A stretch of 5,348 bases of DNA, taken from Methanosarcinaceae archaeon. Its GTDB lineage: Archaea > Halobacteriota > Methanosarcinia > Methanosarcinales > Methanosarcinaceae. The position numbers and the translations under genes were made by a program. The notes under the pieces are model-generated. The model was not told where the DNA came from. It searched no databases and worked only from the letters and a program-made list of their open reading frames with translations. Where the stretch lies: assembly GCA_016926455.1 (NCBI GenBank), contig JAFGOO010000124.1:1-5348 (forward strand), written 5' to 3'. Of the stretch, positions 1 to 5,280 are shown piece after piece. The stretch's first letter is position 1. The number at the start of each line of letters is the position of its first letter.

Positions 1-77
1 CAAACATAGTTCGATTCAGTACAAAAAGTGATGTGCTGAAAGGGAACACTGATGTCCCTAAAGTGGCAATGGCTTGA
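1..77 (+). CDS. tnpB: TnpB-family RNA-guided nuclease (IS200/IS605, IS1341-like), C-terminal end only
   Basis: The frame beginning at base 3 is open to a TGA at 75-77 and gives a 24-residue tail ending KGNTDVPKVAMA. The gene runs off the left edge, so the RuvC-like and zinc-ribbon regions cannot be seen and its intactness is unknown. The call rests on the tail, which resembles the variable C-terminus of archaeal IS1341-type TnpB proteins as I remember them, and on the typical right-end hairpin 20 bases after the stop. TnpB proteins are programmable DNA nucleases guided by an RNA transcribed from the 3' end of their own gene. The last codons also form an RNA hairpin (stem 41-48 with 53-59, one bulged A), as expected if the coding end doubles as guide-RNA scaffold. 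The alternative is a decayed remnant of the element. Confidence 0.65.
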   Translation, partial: NIVRFSTKSDVLKGNTDVPKVAMA

Positions 78-127
78 AAGCAGCTAATCATAGAACACCA
101 CGAACTTTAGTCGTGGGAGTACATCAG
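78..127 (+). mobile_element. Right end of the left IS1341-like element
   Basis: After the tnpB stop comes a subterminal hairpin, CCACGA (98-103) and TCGTGG (111-116) around a 7-base loop, followed by GGAGTACATCAG. IS200/IS605 ends are recognised through such imperfect hairpins rather than terminal inverted repeats, and cleavage falls a few bases beyond the stem. The matching end at the other side of the window also shows TGGGAG and then TCA a few bases later, so the element probably ends near 126-127. One outer pair is lost here (A97 opposite G117), whereas the right-hand copy has C-G at that position. Confidence 0.7.
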
Positions 128-140
128 AACCCCACCGAAG

Positions 141-145
141 TTTTT
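141..145 (+). terminator. T-tract, possible terminator for tnpB/omega RNA transcript
   Basis: Five T in a row follow the element's right end by about 14 bases. Archaeal RNA polymerase commonly terminates at short U-tracts without needing a hairpin. The site would separate tnpB transcription from the nikR promoter just downstream. The tract is short, so this is tentative. Confidence 0.3.
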
Positions 146-162
146 AGTAGCACATATTATTC

Positions 163-170
163 AAATATAT
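163..170 (+). promoter_or_regulatory. Probable TATA box of nikR
   Basis: AAATATAT lies at a spacing that would place the transcription start about 25 bases downstream, near 188-195. That gives a leader of about 50 bases to the ATG at 246. It also makes an upstream in-frame ATG at 177 unusable, because it would precede the transcript start. An inverted repeat ACATAT-N9-ATATGT (152-172) overlaps the box and could be a second regulatory element or an accident of AT-rich sequence. Confidence 0.5.
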
Positions 171-180
171 GTAATTATGT

Positions 181-197
181 ATGACAAAGTATGTCAT
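181..197 (+). promoter_or_regulatory. Palindrome over the predicted nikR transcription start; candidate NikR operator
   Basis: ATGACA (181-186) and TGTCAT (192-197) form a perfect 6-base inverted repeat around a 5-base centre. With flanks it reads GTATGACA...TGTCATCA, so its left arm contains GTATGA, the half-site known from the E. coli NikR operator (GTATGA-N16-TCATAC). The spacing here is much shorter, and the right arm is TCATC rather than TCATAC. Position over the predicted start fits repression of nikR by its own product. That role is inferred from position and the partial half-site. Confidence 0.4.
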
Positions 198-235
198 CAA
201 AACACTTATTATCATGTTGCTTCATTATTAAATTT

Positions 236-242
236 AGGTGAT
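236..242 (+). promoter_or_regulatory. Ribosome binding site deciding the nikR start
   Basis: AGGTGAT matches the archaeal anti-Shine-Dalgarno sequence (3' end of 16S rRNA, AUCACCUCC) over seven bases and sits 3 bases before the ATG at 246. It is the only good site in the region. The in-frame ATG at 177 has none, and the ATG at 261 would be 18 bases away. Confidence 0.75.
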
Positions 243-245
243 TTA

Positions 246-668
246 ATGGAACAGGAACTCATGCGAATTGGTGTATCATTACCTGATAACCTATTAACCA
301 AATTTGATGGTATAATCGAAAAAAGGGGATATTCCTCACGCTCAGAAGGAATTAGGGATGCAATCAGGAGTTACATAACATATTATGAATGGATGAGCGA
401 TGTTAAAGGCAAACGTGTGGGTACGATTACACTTATATATGAACATACAAAACGCGGGCTTTCAAATGCGCTTACAGATATCCAGCATGAATACAGCAGC
501 ATAATAAAATCATCTATTCATGTCCACCTTGACCACGATAACTGCCTTGAAGTTATCATACTTGATGGAGAAGGCGAAGATGTTAAGGGTGTTGCAGAGA
601 GTATTATGTCTCTAAAAGGCGTAAAATATGTAAAACTTAACACTGCGCCACCAGCAGAGAAAATTTAG
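246..668 (+). CDS. nikR: NikR, nickel-responsive transcriptional regulator (ribbon-helix-helix/ACT)
   Basis: The product has 140 residues, close to the usual NikR length (E. coli 133). Residues 6-50 form the ribbon-helix-helix DNA-binding domain, starting MRIGVSLP, with the RGYSSRSEGIRDAIR segment (27-41) typical of NikR. Residues 55-133 form the ACT-like metal-binding and tetramer domain. The high-affinity nickel ligands of the E. coli protein (His76, His87, His89, Cys95) align with His81, His92, His94 and Cys100, all present, so nickel sensing should be intact. With nickel bound, NikR represses nickel uptake genes; methanogens need nickel for coenzyme F430, hydrogenase and CO dehydrogenase. 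No nickel transporter is adjacent. The start at 246 is chosen over 177 because of the ribosome binding site and TATA position; starting at 177 would add 23 residues not seen in the family. The stop overlaps the stop of the convergent regulator gene by four bases (TTAG). Confidence 0.95.
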   Translation: MEQELMRIGVSLPDNLLTKFDGIIEKRGYSSRSEGIRDAIRSYITYYEWMSDVKGKRVGTITLIYEHTKRGLSNALTDIQHEYSSIIKSSIHVHLDHDNCLEVIILDGEGEDVKGVAESIMSLKGVKYVKLNTAPPAEKI

Positions 669-1018
669 GTCTGGAATTCTTTTCTGATTGATTCAAGGAA
701 CAAGCGTCCAAAATCTGTTAAAAAATACATCTGGAAGTTCTTATCTCGTCTTGAGCCAACAAGGTTTGCATCCTTTAACATTTTGAGATGATAAGAGAGT
801 GCAGAGTATTTGTAATCCGTCATTGTGATGAAAACACAAACACAGAGTTCCTGGACTTCAAGCGCTTTTAATATATGCAGTCTGAGTGGGTCTGCAAGCA
901 CTTTGAAAATATTTGCTAAATCGGACACGTCTTCCAACATAACTGCATGTACTTTATTAAATACATCCTCAGGCAAGTTGTACAACCCAAAAACTTCGAT
1001 ATTGTTTTCATCGCCCAT
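665..1018 (-). CDS. ArsR/SmtB-type winged-helix regulator with a CVC motif
   Basis: This 117-residue protein has the core of an ArsR-family regulator: residues 33-53 (DLANIFKVLADPLRLHILKA) are the first helices, 72-87 (SALSYHLKMLKDANLV) the recognition helix, and 90-101 the wing. The segment ELCVCV (57-62) sits where E. coli ArsR has ELCVCDLC, whose cysteines bind arsenite. Here Cys59 and Cys61 are kept but the third cysteine is missing. Metal or metalloid sensing is therefore possible but not assured; a redox or non-metal role is an alternative. The gene follows the YYY membrane protein by 26 bases on the same strand, so it may be the last gene of that unit. Alternatively it has its own weak promoter in the AT-rich gap (TCTATTTATTTA, about 1029-1040). 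No clear ribosome binding site precedes the ATG. An in-frame ATG at codon 27 is a less likely start, since it would cut into the N-terminal helix. Confidence 0.85.
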   Translation of the reverse strand: MGDENNIEVFGLYNLPEDVFNKVHAVMLEDVSDLANIFKVLADPLRLHILKALEVQELCVCVFITMTDYKYSALSYHLKMLKDANLVGSRRDKNFQMYFLTDFGRLFLESIRKEFQT

Positions 1019-1044
1019 TTAACTCAGTAAATAAATAGAATCAA

Positions 1045-3198
1045 TCAATTAATAGGCTTTTGTATTTTTGATACTTTGTAGATGCTCACTGAGTCCATAT
1101 ACACTGGTTCAAAAAACTCTTTATCCTCGAATTTCTCAAGCCCTCTAGAACTATATAATTCCTTTTCCAAATCCCCTATATATATATAAGTGATGTTGTA
1201 TTTTTCAATAAGTTGCATGGCCTTTAACATGTCAGAAGTCTCGTAAATGGTTTCTACATCCCTGCGGCGCTCCTCAATGACCTCTAAATCCCCGCGCCAG
1301 ACTAGTTCATGGTTTGTCCAGCCGATGACAGCTGGAAAACCTGTGTTTGTGGATACGCGCGATCCGAACGAATAGCTCCTTCCAGGTGCTTCAAGGACTA
1401 CCTGTGAGCCACTGATATTCCACAGCCATTGTATGGCATAGTAATCCCCGAAGTTCCTATTTTTCATGTAATCCATTCCATCGAGTGTAAGGTCTCCTGC
1501 GAAACCCCCGGTTTTGGTTATGGTTGCTGCGACCGGAAATACTGAACACAGTAAGATCAATACCATTGCAATCCCTGCCCATATCCTGTACCTGTTACCA
1601 CTAAGCATGATTGCACTATTTTTTGAGGTAATCTGATAGTATGCATAAAATGCAGCTATTGACCACATAATCCATATCTGCACATAGAATTTGAAGACCG
1701 TGTTCATGCGCTCAAGCGGGGCATGGTATGCATCCCTGATAAACACCAGCTCGCATAGTAAAGAAAGCACAGCACCTGCTGAACAGAGCATTGCAACAAA
1801 ACCAGACGGTGTCCTGTTAAACCGTTCTTTGAAATATGAAAAACCCGCCAGTAGGAACAGTGGGATAAGGATTATCATTAACGGTAAAGACAGCAAGTAA
1901 GAAAGCAGGAGAAGAGCAATAATTCCTGAGATGTACGTTGGTTTTTGCTTGTTCTCAATTTTCAAATCCAGAAGTAACAGTGAATAAAGCAGGTACAAGA
2001 ACAATCCAAACAGTGTTAGAAACGGCTTAATGTCTGTTCGCATTGTTGCGGTCACAAAACCAATTCCAGATACCCCAGCTGGATGAAATGAAAGATAAAA
2101 CGGCAGGTAAACCATAATACTTGCCACAAAAGTCGAAACGCCTGTTTTTACAATATCTGCCAACCAGCCAGAACCTGATGATGAACGTTCACGGTACTGG
2201 ACTGCAAATAGCACTGTAAACATAATAGCAAGGTAGGTGGGATAATCCCATGTGTTGGCAGGGAACAAGAATCCAAGACACAGCACAAATACAGCAAATC
2301 CAACCGCATTTTCAAAGACACCAAAACCTCGCTTTTCCGATAGATAAAGGTTCAGTAGCATCACAACCACAAGCAGTTGTAGAGGTATTGCAATCATATG
2401 GGCATGTAGGTCTCCATGAATAAAACTGAAATAAGGAAATTCGTTTATCGTGTTCGGAATGACCCTTGAACTGCTCCAGTAATAGGCAGTTTTTGAAGAG
2501 TGGTGAAATATGTACGAGGATACGAACTGAATCGCCCCTTGTATATTTCCAAATACCGCAATAAAAATAGCAGCAAAACTGCCGTATTTGATATTCTTTG
2601 TAAGGTTATACCCAATTCCGTAAGAGATGTTAATAGTAAGTGCAAAGATAAGGGCTACTGTGAGATTGAAAGCAACAGATGGAAAGATACCTGTAATTTT
2701 GATGAGTAACGCAACTGCCAGATATCCAAAGTAGTAATAAAAATCAAGCGTCTTCCCGGCAAACCACGGATCGAGTGGCGGAAATGTGGTACTATGCAGG
2801 ATACTGTTCAGAAAAGCAAAATCCATGAACTTCTCCTGTCCGTATATTGCCGGGGTAGCAGATCGTACTATCAGAAAAAAGATGAAAGCAATCAAGAATA
2901 CGAACTCATTTGTGAGTACTTTTTTTTTATCTATTACAGGCAATTCATAGTATTTTTGCACTGCCGCTGAAATCCCTGCAAGTAACAGGAGCGATATAAA
3001 AACCGTGGACCTACTGAAGGGCAGAAGGTATGAAAGCATCCATGTAAGATACGTCACCAGTACGATCCCTAACATTTTTGATACGGAACATCCCCTATCA
3101 TGAAGCCGCCCGGCTACAATCCCTGCTATTGGAAGTGTGATTATCCCGATAATTTCAATGGCAATCCACCACAAGAACGCATCTGCAAGATGGGTCAT
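1045..3198 (-). CDS. YYY-family (DUF2298, Chlor_Arch_YYY) polytopic membrane protein, probable GT-C type glycosyltransferase
   Basis: The 717-residue protein is strongly hydrophobic, with roughly a dozen or more membrane spans from residue 5 to about 575 and a soluble C-terminal tail. Family hallmarks are visible: an early loop with GQEKFMDF (about 120-127) and FPPLDPWFAG (about 139-148), then FYYYFGY (153-159), which gives the family its name; HGDLHAH (261-267); NTVFKFYVQIW near residue 500; and the tail block with EAPGRSYSFGSRVS, GFPAVIGWTNHE and VWR (about 603-635). The family is common in archaea and Chloroflexi. Its biochemical role is unproven, but topology and the acidic first loop resemble GT-C enzymes, which take sugars from polyprenyl phosphates on the outer face. 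It lies 16 bases after an AglD-like gene, which supports a glycosylation role (inference). The ATG at 3198 is preferred to a GTG at 3207 because that GTGA itself forms the ribosome binding site. An A9 run and a (TA)6 run lie inside the gene. It is intact. Confidence 0.88.
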   Translation of the reverse strand: MTHLADAFLWWIAIEIIGIITLPIAGIVAGRLHDRGCSVSKMLGIVLVTYLTWMLSYLLPFSRSTVFISLLLLAGISAAVQKYYELPVIDKKKVLTNEFVFLIAFIFFLIVRSATPAIYGQEKFMDFAFLNSILHSTTFPPLDPWFAGKTLDFYYYFGYLAVALLIKITGIFPSVAFNLTVALIFALTINISYGIGYNLTKNIKYGSFAAIFIAVFGNIQGAIQFVSSYIFHHSSKTAYYWSSSRVIPNTINEFPYFSFIHGDLHAHMIAIPLQLLVVVMLLNLYLSEKRGFGVFENAVGFAVFVLCLGFLFPANTWDYPTYLAIMFTVLFAVQYRERSSSGSGWLADIVKTGVSTFVASIMVYLPFYLSFHPAGVSGIGFVTATMRTDIKPFLTLFGLFLYLLYSLLLLDLKIENKQKPTYISGIIALLLLSYLLSLPLMIILIPLFLLAGFSYFKERFNRTPSGFVAMLCSAGAVLSLLCELVFIRDAYHAPLERMNTVFKFYVQIWIMWSIAAFYAYYQITSKNSAIMLSGNRYRIWAGIAMVLILLCSVFPVAATITKTGGFAGDLTLDGMDYMKNRNFGDYYAIQWLWNISGSQVVLEAPGRSYSFGSRVSTNTGFPAVIGWTNHELVWRGDLEVIEERRRDVETIYETSDMLKAMQLIEKYNITYIYIGDLEKELYSSRGLEKFEDKEFFEPVYMDSVSIYKVSKIQKPIN

Positions 3199-3203
3199 TA
3201 TAC

Positions 3204-3207
3204 TCAC
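3204..3207 (-). promoter_or_regulatory. Ribosome binding site deciding the start of the YYY gene
   Basis: On the minus strand the bases between the upstream stop (TAA, 3217-3215) and this gene read AACTTAAGTGAGTATAATG. GTGA matches the archaeal anti-Shine-Dalgarno core with a 5-base spacer to the ATG at 3198. The GTG within it could itself serve as a start three codons earlier, but would then have no binding site of its own. Confidence 0.5.
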
Positions 3208-3214
3208 TTAAGTT

Positions 3215-5002
3215 TTAGTATTCTTCCTGAGTAACGATTGAATTTGGGTTCTCAATGACGAGCACGTCACCCCATTTAATGCCAAAACTGGAAAGTGCAA
3301 ACCCACCTCCAACAAGGGTGATCGAATTTTTGATTATGTGGTCGATCACGGCAGCAGTGAAACCGATAACCGGATCTATCCCACCAAGACCGAACACCAT
3401 GGTTAATGTTGCTTCATAAGTGCCGATTGCACCGGGTGTGATGGGGAACATCTTGGCTATATTCCCGATTGCAATTGCCAAAAAAACAAGTGCAAGCATG
3501 GAACCAGAGGATATAGACACATCTGGAAATGCACTCAGGACTGCATAGCATGTTGCGATGTCCACGAACCAGACTACAAGGGATGTAACCAGCACCACTG
3601 CAAATGATCCGGGTTTTACTGAAACCAAACCGATCTCGTGTACAAACTGCGCCGCAATATCCACGACCTTGTCAGTGTAATCACCTGACCTGCTAAAACG
3701 ATATACAAAACTCTTGATGCGTTTAGAGCCGTCCCTACTAAGTGATAGTCCAAAAAGTACTGCGAAAAAGAGCACAATTAAACCTGTTGAGAGGTATATC
3801 ATGCTGGTAATCCATGAATCCAGTTGGATATCTGCAGCAGCTATTGATGCTGAAAATGCCCCTATTGATGTTATTGCGACAATATCGAACACTCTCTCTA
3901 CAGTCATGGACGAAAAGCCGGTTGTGAGCGGCATGTTTCTGCTCTGTTTCAGAATATACGCTCTTGTGATATCACCAATACGTGCTGGCAACACGACATT
4001 GGCTGACTGGCTGATAAAAATCGTTCCGATCAGGAAAACAAGAGGCAGGGGATTTCCAAGCCTCGAGAGTATCTGCTGGTACCTGACACCCCGAAATGGC
4101 CATGAAAAAAAGTACACTAAAGCTGCAAACACGAGTGTTCCAAAAGATGCTGTTTTTGCAGTTTCTATGATGTCCTGCGCACCAAGAACCGTGGAGATCA
4201 GGGCCAGAAGGATGATGGCAAGAACAGACGTTATAATGGTTCTTTTCCTGCTACCGACGGCGGGTAAAAAAAGAAGTTGCCACCAGAGACGAAGTATCTG
4301 TGAACCCATACCGATAACGTCTTTGACAAAATCGACCTTCGTTGCACCGCCGTGACGCCAGATGACAGGAAACTCTTTTACCTTATACCCTGCATGTTGA
4401 GCTCGCACAAGAATTTCGGTGTCCCAGAACCAGTGTTCATCTTCAACAAAGTCCATTAGCTCAAAAAGTGATTCACGCTTAAATCCCTTAAATCCGCACT
4501 GATGATCATATAATTTTGACTGCAAGAGGTTTCGCGTTAAAAAATTGAAGCCTTTGCTTGCAATCCCTCTTTTGAGGGGACGTTTTACATCGCTTGTGGG
4601 CATCATACGGGAGCCAGTCGAAAAATCGTAGCCTTCGTACCTTATGGCATCGATGAGTTCTCTCAGATGCTTCATATCAGTTGCAAGGTCAACATCAATG
4701 TAACACAGGATATTGCCAGACGCAGTCCTGAATGCCCGGTTAAGCGCCCTGCCGCGCCCCTGCCTTGCATCCGAATGAAGATGTTTGACATACCTATAAG
4801 TGCCTGCTAGTTCAGATGCTATCCTGTCGGTACCGTCGGTGCTGCCATCCTCTGCAATGATTATCTCGAAGGATGACGTGATCCCCTTTAGGGTACTTGC
4901 AGTGATTGCCACAGTTTCACGTATACGTTTGGCTTCGTTGTATGCGGGTAAGATTACTGAAACTTCTGTTATGGTATGGCCTCGGGGGTTTTTATGTGGC
5001 AT
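3215..5002 (-). CDS. AglD-like fusion: GT2 polyprenyl/dolichyl-phosphate glycosyltransferase plus flippase-like (LPG synthase TM, PF03706) membrane domain
   Basis: The 595-residue product has two parts. Residues 14-245 are a GT-A fold family 2 glycosyltransferase of the DPM1/Alg5 type: SVILPAYNEA (15-24), EDGSTDGT (51-58), the metal-binding DVD (103-105), GSR (130-132), HQCGFKGF (167-174) and HWFWDTEIL (190-198). Such enzymes move a sugar from a nucleotide donor to dolichyl phosphate at the cytoplasmic membrane face. Residues 255 to about 580 have about eight membrane spans with signatures of the lysylphosphatidylglycerol-synthase/UPF0104 region: NVVLPARIGDITRAY (335-349), TVERVFD (367-373) and FPITPGAIGTYEA further on. 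Haloferax AglD, which charges dolichyl phosphate with mannose for S-layer N-glycans, has this same layout. Which sugar is used here cannot be told. Flipping by the membrane half is suggested by family naming only. It is first in the minus-strand cluster. The start is uncertain: the ATG at 5002 has no ribosome binding site, and an in-frame TTG at 5080 would add 26 residues. The ATG is chosen because the GT2 domain begins shortly after it. Confidence 0.88.
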   Translation of the reverse strand: MPHKNPRGHTITEVSVILPAYNEAKRIRETVAITASTLKGITSSFEIIIAEDGSTDGTDRIASELAGTYRYVKHLHSDARQGRGRALNRAFRTASGNILCYIDVDLATDMKHLRELIDAIRYEGYDFSTGSRMMPTSDVKRPLKRGIASKGFNFLTRNLLQSKLYDHQCGFKGFKRESLFELMDFVEDEHWFWDTEILVRAQHAGYKVKEFPVIWRHGGATKVDFVKDVIGMGSQILRLWWQLLFLPAVGSRKRTIITSVLAIILLALISTVLGAQDIIETAKTASFGTLVFAALVYFFSWPFRGVRYQQILSRLGNPLPLVFLIGTIFISQSANVVLPARIGDITRAYILKQSRNMPLTTGFSSMTVERVFDIVAITSIGAFSASIAAADIQLDSWITSMIYLSTGLIVLFFAVLFGLSLSRDGSKRIKSFVYRFSRSGDYTDKVVDIAAQFVHEIGLVSVKPGSFAVVLVTSLVVWFVDIATCYAVLSAFPDVSISSGSMLALVFLAIAIGNIAKMFPITPGAIGTYEATLTMVFGLGGIDPVIGFTAAVIDHIIKNSITLVGGGFALSSFGIKWGDVLVIENPNSIVTQEEY

Positions 5003-5280
5003 GGGTATATAATACTTGTTGAGTTGGTTTGCAGTTCTTGATGCTACCAGAAGCTTGCCTTCAAGAACCTGAAGTCTCAAATTTTATTCTCGCTCGTGAC
5101 AGGCAACTTCAACCCACTACTTAGAAGAAGAAGAATAAAGCAGTATCTACAAAAGCACAATCTAAACAACAAGTACAATGATAGTGATCATTACAAGTTC
5201 ACATATGGTATGTAGCACCTCAGACAAATTACTGCAGGAGGTGGAAATATCAACTGAAGATTTTGTGACTGCTCCCACTA
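5003..5280. other. AT-rich noncoding region upstream of the glycosylation genes
   Basis: No convincing gene is seen in these 278 bases. They should contain the promoter of the minus-strand cluster, but no single TATA box is clear. AATAAAATTT (minus strand, 5089-5080) would give a start near 5058 and a leader of about 55 bases to the ATG at 5002. TATTATATA (5014-5006) is a better-looking box but would start transcription inside the gene, so it is probably accidental. Also present are an AGA repeat (5123-5135), two short palindromes (5177-5192 and 5201-5213) and the end of the right-hand mobile element (from about 5266). Confidence 0.5.
5177..5192. promoter_or_regulatory. Palindrome AATGAT-N4-ATCATT, candidate operator
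   Basis: AATGAT (5177-5182) and ATCATT (5187-5192) are perfect 6-base inverted repeats around AGTG. A second one, ACATA-TGG-TATGT (5201-5213), follows nine bases later. ArsR-type regulators often bind AT-rich imperfect palindromes upstream of their operons, and this operon ends with such a regulator. The site lies about 90-175 bases upstream of the possible gene starts, which is far for a simple repressor site. It is a candidate only. Confidence 0.25.

Larger units (their letters stand above)
1..140 (+). ncRNA. Probable omega RNA (reRNA) 3' part and guide of the left TnpB element
   Basis: In IS200/IS605 elements the TnpB guide RNA overlaps the 3' end of tnpB, ends its scaffold at the element's right end, and takes its guide from the flanking DNA. 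Here three stems can be drawn: 41-48 with 53-59, a small 72-74 with 79-81 stem over the stop codon, and the terminal CCACGA/TCGTGG hairpin (98-103 with 111-116, loop ACTTTAG). Bases from about 127 onward would be guide, and a run of five T at 141-145 could end the transcript, giving a guide of about 14 bases. The 5' end lies outside the window. The exact scaffold/guide border is inferred. Confidence 0.5.

Noticed and set aside
177..245. N-terminal extension of NikR from the ATG at 177
   Set aside because: It would begin upstream of the predicted transcription start and lacks a ribosome binding site. The added 23 residues do not fit the NikR family.
3714..4355. A 213-codon open frame on the plus strand
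   Set aside because: It lies wholly antisense to the AglD-like gene, whose motifs are intact on the other strand. The translation shows no recognisable domain.
5003..5080. N-terminal extension of the AglD-like protein from a TTG at 5080
   Set aside because: The TTG has at best a weak ribosome binding site, and the added residues precede the normal start of the GT2 fold. It remains possible because the ATG at 5002 also lacks a clear site.
5042..5221. Open frame on the plus strand of about 59 codons (Lys/Asn/Tyr-rich, ending YKFTYGM)
   Set aside because: It follows directly on a TGA, has no ATG start with a ribosome binding site, and partly overlaps the possible start of the opposite gene. 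An open frame of this length is expected by chance in such sequence. A decayed gene fragment cannot be excluded.
5236..5243. GGAGGTG on the plus strand, resembling a strong ribosome binding site
   Set aside because: No start codon follows at a useful distance and no gene begins there.
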